Source: Nitrospiraceae bacterium UBA2166 (GTDB taxonomy: Bacteria > Nitrospirota > Nitrospiria > Nitrospirales > UBA2166). Taken from it: a stretch of DNA of 5,885 nt. The stretch covers positions 1-5,885 of the forward strand of contig DCWI01000039.1 of assembly GCA_002328825.1 (NCBI GenBank), written 5' to 3'. Under the pieces are notes generated by a model that saw only the letters and a list, made by a program, of their open reading frames with translations, made no database searches and was not told the origin of the DNA. The first letter of the stretch is position 1. The number at the start of each line of letters is the position of its first letter. Made by a program: the position numbers and the translations under genes. This document shows, one piece after another, positions 1-5,885 of this stretch.

Positions 1-1
1 T

Positions 2-409
2 GAGGTGTTTTCGGAGAAGGCCTCTGTTTGGGTAGACTACGATTGGCGGAGCAGCCCAGTCCTTCGTCTGGAGTTGCCGGCAGAATCGATAGGACTTGAC
101 CGTCTGCGCATAGATCCGGTGGATCACAGGGTCTGTGATGTCGCCCGAATGGCATTCGTGGAGGAGTTTTCGATCGATAGCGCACTGGCAGATGGAAAGG
201 TGGTCAGACTCACCCGACGTGATCTGATCGACACTAAAGTCGTTAGTCACACACAGGATATACAGTTGGGAACGCTCGGTGGCCGGCAACTATTGTACTT
301 TACTGGCCCGGATCCACAGATTCATTTTGCATTGGGCCAGTTGGCTAAAGACGCAGCAGGTGCCCAACTGGTAGTTATCCTGAAGATGGTATGGCCTGGT
401 CTTTACTGA
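2..409 (+). CDS. 3' end of an unidentified gene (partial, 5' end outside the window)
   Basis: The reading frame is open to the left edge and stops with TGA at 407-409, leaving about 135 residues. A GTG at 5 could be read as a start, but no ribosome binding site can be seen, so this is more likely the C-terminal part of a longer protein. I do not recognise the gene. The stretch alternates hydrophobic and polar residues as a beta-sandwich would, with no transmembrane segment or signal peptide. A short motif near its start (LDRLRIDPVDHRV) and a later TGPDPQIHF weakly recall an accessory domain I remember from some large cell-surface polysaccharide glycosyltransferases; this is memory-based and uncertain. 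GC is high (57% by hand count over 61-120), like nuoA and nuoB. It ends 108 bases before nuoA, which has its own promoter, so a role in complex I is unlikely. Confidence 0.55.
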   Translation, partial: EVFSEKASVWVDYDWRSSPVLRLELPAESIGLDRLRIDPVDHRVCDVARMAFVEEFSIDSALADGKVVRLTRRDLIDTKVVSHTQDIQLGTLGGRQLLYFTGPDPQIHFALGQLAKDAAGAQLVVILKMVWPGLY

Positions 410-442
410 TGTCACCTTCGGGCGCCAACCAATTAGCTTCGG

Positions 443-471
443 TTGACCGTTGAACGGGCAGTCCCTAGAAT
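443..471 (+). promoter_or_regulatory. Sigma-70-type promoter for the nuo operon
   Basis: The -35 box TTGACC (443-448) and -10 box TAGAAT (466-471) each differ from consensus by one base and are separated by exactly 17 bases (449-465). Transcription would begin near 478, giving a leader of about 40 bases before the nuoA start at 518. It lies in the only real intergenic gap of the window, directly upstream of the first nuo gene. The -10 box overlaps an 8-base palindrome, AGAATTCT (467-474). The match is seen in the sequence; activity is inferred. Confidence 0.65.
447..457. promoter_or_regulatory. Palindrome between the promoter boxes, possible operator
   Basis: CCGTTGAACGG is a perfect 5-base-arm palindrome around one central base. 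It overlaps the last two bases of the -35 box and sits in the spacer. The same half-site AACGG recurs at 509-513, just before the nuoA start. This is a plausible place for a repressor or activator to bind, but arms of five bases can arise by chance and I cannot name a regulator. Confidence 0.3.
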
Positions 472-517
472 TCTGCCTTCATCCCGGTGAACATTTATCA
501 ACGTTTTTAACGGTCGG

Positions 518-874
518 ATGCTCGCGAATTATCTACCAATCCTGCTGTTTCTGATCGTTTCGATAGGCCTCGGATTCACCTTGCTTGCCGCTGGTAAGCT
601 GCTGAGCCCCAGCAACCCCGGTGAGCAGAAAAACTCCCCTTACGAGTGCGGCTTCGAGGCATTCGAGGATGCGCGAATGAAGTTTGACGTGCGCTATTAC
701 CTCGTTGCTATCCTATTTATTCTCTTTGACCTTGAGATCGCCTTCCTGTTTCCCTGGGCGATCGTGCTGGATGAGATTGGCCTTTTCGGATTTCTGGCGA
801 TGATCGTCTTTCTTCTGGTGTTGGTGGTTGGCTTTGTCTATGAATGGATGCGGGGCGCGCTGGAATGGGAGTAG
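518..874 (+). CDS. nuoA: NADH-quinone oxidoreductase subunit A
   Basis: NuoA (ND3 family) is a small membrane-arm subunit of complex I beside the quinone cavity and the NuoH/NuoJ interface. The 118-residue length is normal for non-enterobacterial members. Three transmembrane helices are visible at about residues 5-26, 60-82 and 87-108. The loop between helices 1 and 2 carries the family signature YECGFEAF with the conserved Cys44, followed by FDVRYYLVAILF. Helix 2 holds the conserved acidic pair Asp71 and Glu73 (FDLEIAFLFPW). The frame has a stop at 488-490 and no other start codon before the ATG at 518, so the start is fixed, although no good Shine-Dalgarno sequence precedes it. It is the first gene of the operon and ends 7 bases before nuoB. 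The sequence looks very much like beta/gammaproteobacterial NuoA. Confidence 0.97.
   Translation: MLANYLPILLFLIVSIGLGFTLLAAGKLLSPSNPGEQKNSPYECGFEAFEDARMKFDVRYYLVAILFILFDLEIAFLFPWAIVLDEIGLFGFLAMIVFLLVLVVGFVYEWMRGALEWE
867..871 (+). promoter_or_regulatory. Ribosome binding site of nuoB
   Basis: GGGAG lies 10 bases before the ATG at 882, inside the last codons of nuoA. It supports 882 as the nuoB start rather than the in-frame ATG at 828, which would overlap nuoA by 47 bases. Confidence 0.6.
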
Positions 875-881
875 TTTTCCG

Positions 882-1358
882 ATGGCGCTAGAGGGCATGT
901 TGGAACAAGGCTGGGCAACAACCAAGCTTGACGACCTCATCAACTGGGCCCGTACAGGCTCGATGTGGCCGATGACTTTTGGGCTTGCCTGTTGTGCAGT
1001 AGAGATGATGCATACCGGCGCATCGCGCTACGATCTGGATCGGTTTGGAATTATTTTCAGGCCCAGCCCAAGGCAGTCCGACGTCATGATCGTCGCTGGT
1101 ACGCTGACCAATAAAATGGCCCCTGCTTTACGAAAGGTCTACGAGCAGATGCCGGAGCCTCGCTGGGTTATATCGATGGGATCGTGCGCAAATGGGGGGG
1201 GGTACTATCATTATTCCTACTCGGTGGTCAGGGGATGTGATCGGATCGTTCCTGTTGATGTTTATGTGCCGGGGTGTCCCCCGCGGCCGGAAGCCTTATT
1301 GGATGGCCTTCTCAAGTTACAGCAAAAACTGCAGAAAGAACGTGTGTTGGTGAAGTAA
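882..1358 (+). CDS. nuoB: NADH-quinone oxidoreductase subunit B (N2 cluster subunit)
   Basis: NuoB (PSST family) holds [4Fe-4S] cluster N2, the last electron carrier before quinone, at the junction of the peripheral and membrane arms. The 158-residue product has all four N2 ligands: tandem Cys37-Cys38 in GLACCAVEMM, Cys102 in MGSCANGG and Cys132 in VPGCPPRPEA. The region SRYDLDRFG and FRPSPRQSD match conserved quinone-site and subunit-contact segments. The start at 882 is chosen for the GGGAG 10 bases upstream; a longer frame from 828 adds 18 residues that run over nuoA. Codons 105-107 lie in a run of nine G (1194-1202). The body, especially residues 94-132, is of the proteobacterial/mitochondrial type, while the tail after Cys132 (RPEALLDGLLKLQQ) is more like other phyla. 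It ends 2 bases before nuoCD. Confidence 0.97.
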   Translation: MALEGMLEQGWATTKLDDLINWARTGSMWPMTFGLACCAVEMMHTGASRYDLDRFGIIFRPSPRQSDVMIVAGTLTNKMAPALRKVYEQMPEPRWVISMGSCANGGGYYHYSYSVVRGCDRIVPVDVYVPGCPPRPEALLDGLLKLQQKLQKERVLVK

Positions 1359-1360
1359 AC

Positions 1361-3127
1361 ATGCATTACGTTTGCGAAGTTGTTCAGAAGGCCTTTCCAG
1401 AAATTGTACTTGGTGTGAGTGAGGCCTACCAGATGCCTGTGATTGAAATTCATCGAGATGGCCTTATCTCCGTGGCGATTTTTTTAAAAGAAAATAGAGA
1501 TTTGTATTTCGACCACATCACTGATATTTGTTCCGTCGATTATCCAGAAGACGATGAGCGTTTTGAGGTTGTGTATTTTCTTCATTCGCTGTTTCATCGA
1601 CATCGGGTGATCATAAAAACAAGGTTGTTGGAAGATGCCCCTAGTATCGAATCGGTCACTTCAATATGGAGGGGAGCAAACTTTTTAGAGCGAGAAGTCT
1701 ATGATCTCATGGGCATTCGTTTTCAGAAGCATCCTGACCTTCGGCGAATTTTGCTTCCCGATGACTACGACGAAGGCCATCCGCTCAGGAAGGATTTTCC
1801 AACAGAGGGAAAAGGGTGGCGTTGTTCGTTTGACTTCTTTCCCGACCTTAATGAGCAACCGAGATCAGAGATTGATCGTGATTCGGCGGAACGTGAGCGC
1901 CAAGTTTTTAAACGCGAAAATGAGCAAAACGGTGATCGTAAAGAGGCAAATGGTTCCCGGCGAGAAGAAGAGTTTTTGCTTAATATGGGGCCGCAGCATC
2001 CAGCAACTCATGGAGTTCTTCGAGTTGTACTTGCGCTTGAAGGAGAACGTATTTCTAAAGCTACTGTTGATGCTGGGTATCTTCACCGTGGCGTGGAAAA
2101 GTTAGCAGAAGGACTCACCTATAACCAGATCATTCCACACACTGATCGGTTGGATTACGTCTGCGCGATGGCGAACAATTATGCCTATGTTCGATCGCTC
2201 GAGACCCTTCTTGGGTTGGTTGTACCTGAACGCTCAGAATACATTAGGACAATTGTTGCTGAAATGCAGCGGATTATTGGGCATCTTTTTTGGCTTGGAA
2301 CTCAGGCTCTTGATATTGGTGCCATGACGGTGTTTTTTTGGACTTTTCGGGAGCGTGAGGAATTGCTTGATATGTTTGAGATGCTTTGTGGCGCGCGACT
2401 GACGTTGAACTATTTTCGCGTTGGAGGGGTGGACAGAGACTTTGAATTTGACCTTGTGGAGCGTTTGTCATGTTTTCTCGATGAGTTTCCACGACATATC
2501 GATGAATATGACACTTTGTTGGCAAAAAATCGAATTTGGCTCGCTCGGACAAAGGACGTGGCTGTGATCTCTGCGGAAGACGCTATTAATTTTGGGTTAA
2601 CTGGTCCTGTAATTCGGGGATCAGGTGTTGCATATGATGTACGGAAGTTCAGTCCGTATGGTGTTTATGGGGATGTTGAGTGGGATGTTCCAGTCGGGAA
2701 GTATGGTGATACGTATGATCGCTACTGGGTTCGGATGGAAGAGATGAGACAATGCTGTCGTATTATCCGACAGTGCCTTGATCGACTTCCGGATGGCCCA
2801 ATTCTGGCTGATGTGCCTGAAATTGTTCCGCCACCCAAGGAAAATGTCATGCGGGACATGCAAAGCCATATACACCATTTTGTTTTGTTCACTCACGGGT
2901 TTCATCCACCAGTTGGTGCGGTCTATTGTCCAACCGAATCGCCGAAAGGCGAACTTGGATTCTACATTGTTAGTGATGGCAGTGCACGCCCATATCGAAT
3001 GAAAATTCGATCACCTTCGTTTATCCATCTGGGAGCGCTTGATCACATGTCAAGAGGGTACTTGGTATCAGACCTTATTACTGTGTTTGGAACGTATGAT
3101 GTCGTGATGGGAGAGTGTGATCGTTAG
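1361..3127 (+). CDS. nuoCD: Fused NADH-quinone oxidoreductase subunit C/D
   Basis: One 588-residue protein joins the NuoC (30 kDa) and NuoD (49 kDa) subunits, close to the 596-600 residues of fused NuoCD in E. coli. They form the connecting module of the peripheral arm, with NuoD making most of the quinone site. The NuoC domain (about 1-165) ends with its signature: FLEREVYDLMGI (108-119), HPDLRRIL (124-131) and GHPLRKDFP (139-147). A strongly charged linker (about 166-204) follows. The NuoD domain (about 205-588) opens with GPQHPATHG; His217 and Tyr266 (DRLDY) line up with Thermus Nqo4 His38 and Tyr87, which bind the quinone head group. It ends with the typical VVMGECDR. The ATG at 1361 is preceded by GGTGA (1349-1353, 7-base spacing); an upstream GTG at 1274 would overlap most of the nuoB tail and is rejected. 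Its composition is clearly lower in GC than nuoA and nuoB. Confidence 0.96.
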   Translation: MHYVCEVVQKAFPEIVLGVSEAYQMPVIEIHRDGLISVAIFLKENRDLYFDHITDICSVDYPEDDERFEVVYFLHSLFHRHRVIIKTRLLEDAPSIESVTSIWRGANFLEREVYDLMGIRFQKHPDLRRILLPDDYDEGHPLRKDFPTEGKGWRCSFDFFPDLNEQPRSEIDRDSAERERQVFKRENEQNGDRKEANGSRREEEFLLNMGPQHPATHGVLRVVLALEGERISKATVDAGYLHRGVEKLAEGLTYNQIIPHTDRLDYVCAMANNYAYVRSLETLLGLVVPERSEYIRTIVAEMQRIIGHLFWLGTQALDIGAMTVFFWTFREREELLDMFEMLCGARLTLNYFRVGGVDRDFEFDLVERLSCFLDEFPRHIDEYDTLLAKNRIWLARTKDVAVISAEDAINFGLTGPVIRGSGVAYDVRKFSPYGVYGDVEWDVPVGKYGDTYDRYWVRMEEMRQCCRIIRQCLDRLPDGPILADVPEIVPPPKENVMRDMQSHIHHFVLFTHGFHPPVGAVYCPTESPKGELGFYIVSDGSARPYRMKIRSPSFIHLGALDHMSRGYLVSDLITVFGTYDVVMGECDR

Positions 3128-3132
3128 GTGGG
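3126..3132 (+). promoter_or_regulatory. Ribosome binding site of nuoE
   Basis: AGGTGGG starts within the nuoCD stop codon TAG and lies 6 bases before the ATG at 3139. It is the clearest Shine-Dalgarno-like site in the window. Confidence 0.55.
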
Positions 3133-3138
3133 CGTTAT

Positions 3139-3666
3139 ATGTTTTCCTCTGAAGCGAAAAAACGAATTTCCCTCGTTCTGAAACGTTATCCCATCAAATC
3201 GTCTGCTTTGCTCCCATTGTTGAATTTGGCTCAAGAAGAAGAAGGTTTTGTGTCTGAGGATAGTATGCGTGAGATTGCTAAATTGCTTGATCTTACGCCG
3301 CCAAAAGTGTATGAGGTTGCCACTTTTTACACTATGCTCAACCTTAAACCAATTGGGCGCTTCCATCTTCAGGTGTGTAAATCGTTGATGTGTGCTCTGG
3401 TAGGATCGGAGACATTACTTAAGTGGATTGATCAGGAATTGGGAATTAAACCTGGTGAAACTACGCAGGATAATATGTTTACTCTGAACACGGTTGAGTG
3501 TCTCGCCTCATGTGGAACGGCGCCGATGATGAAGGTGAACAATGATTACTTTGAACATCTGACACACGAAAAGGTTTGTCAGCTTTTTGAAGATCTTCGA
3601 ACTACGGGTAAATGTTCACTTGCAACCGGCCCATTTCGGTGGCCAGATCCAGGGATGCTCAGGTAA
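3139..3666 (+). CDS. nuoE: NADH-quinone oxidoreductase subunit E (24 kDa, N1a cluster)
   Basis: NuoE is the thioredoxin-fold subunit of the NADH-oxidising module and carries [2Fe-2S] cluster N1a, close to the FMN of NuoF. The product has 175 residues, slightly longer than the 166 of E. coli. The N-terminal helical part (about 1-72) includes the conserved PPKVYEVATFYTML (54-67). The four cluster ligands are present in the family pattern C-x4-C and C-x3-C: Cys80 and Cys85 (VCKSLMC), then Cys121 and Cys125 (ECLASCGTAPMM). The C-terminal 20 or so residues (from about Lys156) are a short tail without known motif. The start ATG at 3139 has AGGTGGG 6 bases upstream. The stop TAA shares its last base with the nuoF ATG, which suggests translational coupling between the two partner subunits. 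Confidence 0.97.
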   Translation: MFSSEAKKRISLVLKRYPIKSSALLPLLNLAQEEEGFVSEDSMREIAKLLDLTPPKVYEVATFYTMLNLKPIGRFHLQVCKSLMCALVGSETLLKWIDQELGIKPGETTQDNMFTLNTVECLASCGTAPMMKVNNDYFEHLTHEKVCQLFEDLRTTGKCSLATGPFRWPDPGMLR

Positions 3667-4988
3667 TGGCGGCGTTTGAGAAAATTCTTCTGAAAAATAT
3701 GGATATGCCGGACTATTCTGGATCATTGAAGGACTATGAAAGGGCTGGTGGGTATAGGGCCATTCAGAATGCTCTTGGAAAGACAAAGCCAGGTGATTTG
3801 ATTGATATCGTCAAACGGTCAGGCTTGCGTGGGCGCGGAGGAGCGGGGTTTCCAACAGGTGTCAAATGGGGATTTATTCCTCAAGATCATCCGGGACCGA
3901 AATATTTGTGTTGTAATGCCGATGAGAGTGAACCTGGAACGTTTAAAGACCGCCAGCTCATTGAGCGTGATCCTCACCAAATACTTGAAGGAATTATCCT
4001 CGCGTGTTATGCGATCGGGGCAAGGACTAGCTACATTTATATTCGAGGCGAGTTTGCCCTTGGGGCGGAGATTTTGGAGAAGGCTCTTGACGAGGCCTAT
4101 AAAGTAGGTTACTTGGGAACAAACATTCTGGGTGCCGGTTTCGATCTTGATGTGTATGTTCATCGAGGGGCGGGAGCTTATATTTGTGGAGAGGAAACCG
4201 CCTTACTGGAATCTCTTGAAGGCAAGCGAGGGAAGCCACGAACCAAACCACCTTTTCCAGCAATCGCTGGACTGTATGGAAAACCAACGGTCATTAATAA
4301 TGTTGAGACCTTGGCAAATATTCCGCATATCGTTAATCGAGGGCCGGAATGGTTTATGTCCATAGGATCGCCGCCAAAGAGTCCAGGAACAAGGGTTTTT
4401 TCTCTTAGCGGGCATATTGCTCGCCCTGGGAATTATGAAGTTCCCATGGGAATTACTATAAGGGAGATGCTTGAAGACTTTGGGGGAGGAATGAGTGATG
4501 GAAAACAACTCAAGGCCATTATTCCTGGCGGGGCTTCTGCCTCCTTCCTAACTTCGGAACATCTTGATGTTAAACTAGATTTCGAGGGGATTGCTAGCGC
4601 CGGATCAATGTTGGGATCAGGCGCGATCACCTTTATGAATGAAGGTACGTGTATGGTGTGGGCGGCAGAACGTCTTCTCGAGTTTTTTCACCATGAATCA
4701 TGTGGCAAGTGTACTCCTTGTCGTGAAGGGAGTATGTGGCTGCTTCAAATCCTTCATCGAATGGAGGCAGGACATGGAAAGCATGAAGACCTTGATCTCC
4801 TGTTGAAGTTATGCGGCAATATTGCCGGGCAGACGGTTTGTGCTTTTGGCGATGCTGAAATTGCGCCTATTGTTAGTACTCTTCAACATTTTCGACATGA
4901 GTATGAGGCGCATATTCGAGATGGGTGCTGTCCGTATCGTACTGAACAGGCAGAATTGGTTAGTACCGGGTCATCACAGAGACATTAA
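3666..4988 (+). CDS. nuoF: NADH-quinone oxidoreductase subunit F (51 kDa, NADH and FMN site)
   Basis: NuoF is where complex I oxidises NADH: it binds NADH and FMN and passes electrons to [4Fe-4S] cluster N3. The 440-residue product is close to the 445 of E. coli. The glycine-rich FMN/NADH loop GRGGAGFPTGVKW is at 56-68, followed by NADESEPGTFKDR. The second glycine-rich segment HRGAGAYICGEETALLESLEG begins at His166. The N3 ligands are Cys346, Cys349 and Cys352 (SCGKCTPCREG) and Cys392 (TVCAFGD). The last roughly 20 residues after the CCP motif are a variable tail. The start is taken as the ATG at 3666, which overlaps the nuoE stop and aligns with family starts; the frame extends further upstream (GTG or similar at 3612) but that would overlap nuoE. 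AGGG at 3651-3654 is a possible ribosome site. nuoG follows after 6 bases. Confidence 0.97.
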   Translation: MAAFEKILLKNMDMPDYSGSLKDYERAGGYRAIQNALGKTKPGDLIDIVKRSGLRGRGGAGFPTGVKWGFIPQDHPGPKYLCCNADESEPGTFKDRQLIERDPHQILEGIILACYAIGARTSYIYIRGEFALGAEILEKALDEAYKVGYLGTNILGAGFDLDVYVHRGAGAYICGEETALLESLEGKRGKPRTKPPFPAIAGLYGKPTVINNVETLANIPHIVNRGPEWFMSIGSPPKSPGTRVFSLSGHIARPGNYEVPMGITIREMLEDFGGGMSDGKQLKAIIPGGASASFLTSEHLDVKLDFEGIASAGSMLGSGAITFMNEGTCMVWAAERLLEFFHHESCGKCTPCREGSMWLLQILHRMEAGHGKHEDLDLLLKLCGNIAGQTVCAFGDAEIAPIVSTLQHFRHEYEAHIRDGCCPYRTEQAELVSTGSSQRH

Positions 4989-4994
4989 ACCAAT

Positions 4995-5885
4995 ATGGGT
5001 TACGTAAAACTTACAATTGATAATCGTGAGGTCGAAGTTGAGCAGGGAACACTCGTCATTGAAGCTGCTCGGAATCTTGGTATCGATATTCCCCATTTCT
5101 GCTATCACCCTAAACTTGGCTATGATGCGAATTGTCGGATGTGTCATGTTGAAATAGATAAAAATCAAAAGCTTCAGGCTTCCTGTAGTATTTCCGTCGC
5201 CGATGGCATGATTGTGCATACTGATACTGAGCGCGTAAGAGAATCGCACAAATCCGTGCTTGAATTTATTCTTGCAAACCATCCGCTTGACTGCCCAGTC
5301 TGTGATCAGGGTGGGCGTTGTGATCTGCAAGACTACTCACATCGATATACTCCGACGGTCAGTCGTTTTGAAGAAGTAAAACGAGTATTTAACAAAGACT
5401 ACTTTGGTTCGGTCATTGAGAAACAGATGAACCGTTGTGTGTCTTGTATGCGCTGTGTACGGTATTGTGATGATGTTATTGATGCGAAAGCGTTAGCGTC
5501 AGCTGGACGCGGGTCGATGAGTGAAATTAAGCATTTTGGATCCCATCAGTTGGATTGTGAATTTTGTGGAGGATGCGTACAGATCTGTCCTGTTGGGGCG
5601 TTCACCAACCGCATATCCATGTTTGATTATCGACCATGGATGCTAAAGCGAACGGATACGACGTGTGGCTATTGTGGAGATGGGTGTCAATTGACGGTTC
5701 AGACACGTGATCAACAGTCTGCAGTCAATACTATTATTGAAGTTCAGTCATTCCACGGCACAGGTCGTAATAATGGCGATTTGTGTGCCCGAGGCTATTT
5801 TGGGTTTGGTTTTGCCAATCATGAAGCTCGTCTCACCCATCCATTGATTAAACGCGATGGTATTCATGTTCAAGTTACTTGGGAA
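4995..5885 (+). CDS. nuoG: NADH-quinone oxidoreductase subunit G, N-terminal 297 residues (3' end outside window)
   Basis: NuoG is the largest peripheral-arm subunit and carries the Fe-S wire from NuoF toward NuoI. The frame from ATG 4995 stays open to the last base. Ligand sets in order: [2Fe-2S] N1b at Cys36, Cys47, Cys50 and Cys64; the His-Cys3 cluster N5 at His96, Cys100, Cys103 and Cys109 (HPLDCPVCDQGGRC); N4 at Cys148, Cys151, Cys154 and Cys198; and N7 at Cys224, Cys227, Cys231 and Cys264 at the start of the molybdopterin-oxidoreductase-like domain. Unusually, Cys158, Cys188, Cys191 and Cys194 complete a second ferredoxin-type [4Fe-4S] site, as in NAD-linked formate dehydrogenase and FeFe-hydrogenase relatives. 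Position directly after nuoEF, in the classic order, favours NuoG over those relatives. No strong ribosome site is seen before the start. The catalytic-like domain cannot be judged because it is cut off. Confidence 0.9.
   Translation, partial: MGYVKLTIDNREVEVEQGTLVIEAARNLGIDIPHFCYHPKLGYDANCRMCHVEIDKNQKLQASCSISVADGMIVHTDTERVRESHKSVLEFILANHPLDCPVCDQGGRCDLQDYSHRYTPTVSRFEEVKRVFNKDYFGSVIEKQMNRCVSCMRCVRYCDDVIDAKALASAGRGSMSEIKHFGSHQLDCEFCGGCVQICPVGAFTNRISMFDYRPWMLKRTDTTCGYCGDGCQLTVQTRDQQSAVNTIIEVQSFHGTGRNNGDLCARGYFGFGFANHEARLTHPLIKRDGIHVQVTWE

Larger units (their letters stand above)
443..517. repeat. Long-range inverted repeat spanning the nuoA leader
   Basis: GACCGTT (445-451) is the exact reverse complement of AACGGTC (509-515). 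With three G-T wobbles the pairing could extend to 443-454 against 506-517, so the right arm ends directly against the nuoA ATG. If transcription starts near 478 the left arm is not in the RNA, so a hairpin that hides the start would form only in read-through transcripts from the upstream gene. Otherwise it could be a pair of protein-binding half-sites. Confidence 0.3.

Noticed and set aside
457..477. Hairpin GGCAG (457-461) / CTGCC (473-477) as a terminator of the upstream gene
   Set aside because: The stem has only five pairs, there is no following T-run, and it overlaps the better-supported -10 box.
828..881. Longer nuoB start at 828
   Set aside because: It adds 18 residues that overlap the end of nuoA and match nothing in the family; the ATG at 882 has a ribosome site at 867-871 and gives the expected N-terminus.
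1274..1360. Longer nuoCD start at 1274, overlapping nuoB
   Set aside because: The extra 29 residues are an out-of-frame reading of the nuoB tail; the ATG at 1361 is directly after the nuoB stop with GGTGA upstream.
3612..3665. Longer nuoF start at 3612
   Set aside because: The 18 extra residues are a shadow of the nuoE tail; the overlapping TAATG at 3664-3668 gives the usual NuoF N-terminus.
4974..5330. 118-codon open frame on the minus strand over nuoG
   Set aside because: It lies wholly opposite the cysteine-rich N-terminal coding region of nuoG, has no recognisable motif and is best read as a shadow frame.
4995..5885. Formate dehydrogenase or hydrogenase subunit instead of NuoG
   Set aside because: The cysteine pattern allows it, but the gene follows nuoE and nuoF with a 6-base gap in the standard nuo order, and the N5 and N7 patterns fit NuoG; the missing C-terminal part leaves some doubt.
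1..5885. CRISPR arrays, tRNA or rRNA genes, insertion sequences
   Set aside because: I found no regularly spaced repeats, no transposase-like frame and no tRNA-like or rRNA-like segment; apart from 410-517 the window is essentially all protein-coding.

Overview
The window holds the first part of a nuo operon, which encodes the proton-pumping NADH:quinone oxidoreductase (respiratory complex I). The order is nuoA, nuoB, a fused nuoCD, nuoE, nuoF and the first 297 codons of nuoG. All genes are on the + strand and tightly packed, with gaps of 7, 2, 11, -1 (TAATG overlap) and 6 bases. The rest of nuoG, and presumably nuoH to nuoN, lie beyond the right edge.

Layout: bases 2-409 are the 3' end of an unidentified gene that enters from the left. 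Bases 410-517 are the only real intergenic space. They carry a good sigma-70-type promoter (TTGACC, 17-base spacer, TAGAAT) with a small palindrome between its boxes. From 518 to the end the DNA is almost entirely coding. NuoA is a membrane-arm subunit. NuoB and NuoCD form the quinone-reducing connecting module, with the N2 cluster ligands and the quinone-site His and Tyr. NuoE, NuoF and NuoG form the NADH-oxidising module with FMN and the Fe-S chain. The presence of E, F and G means this complex is built to oxidise NADH, unlike the shorter 11-subunit forms.

Organism: a respiring bacterium, probably Gram-negative. Signals are mixed. NuoA and NuoB resemble the alpha/beta/gammaproteobacterial and mitochondrial type, and their DNA is roughly 50-60% GC. 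From about the 3' end of nuoB onward the DNA falls to roughly 35-50% GC with many T-ending codons, and the proteins (fused NuoCD, a NuoG with extra cysteines) are of a different style. I cannot assign a phylum with confidence; something outside the classical Proteobacteria, such as a Nitrospirota-like lineage, is only a guess.

Most worth a second look: NuoG carries a complete eight-cysteine 2[4Fe-4S] ferredoxin pattern where the E. coli and Thermus proteins have only the four N4 cysteines, and it keeps the N7 cysteines too. Composition and protein type both appear to change near 1280-1360, which suggests a mosaic operon. I see no wholly new system here.
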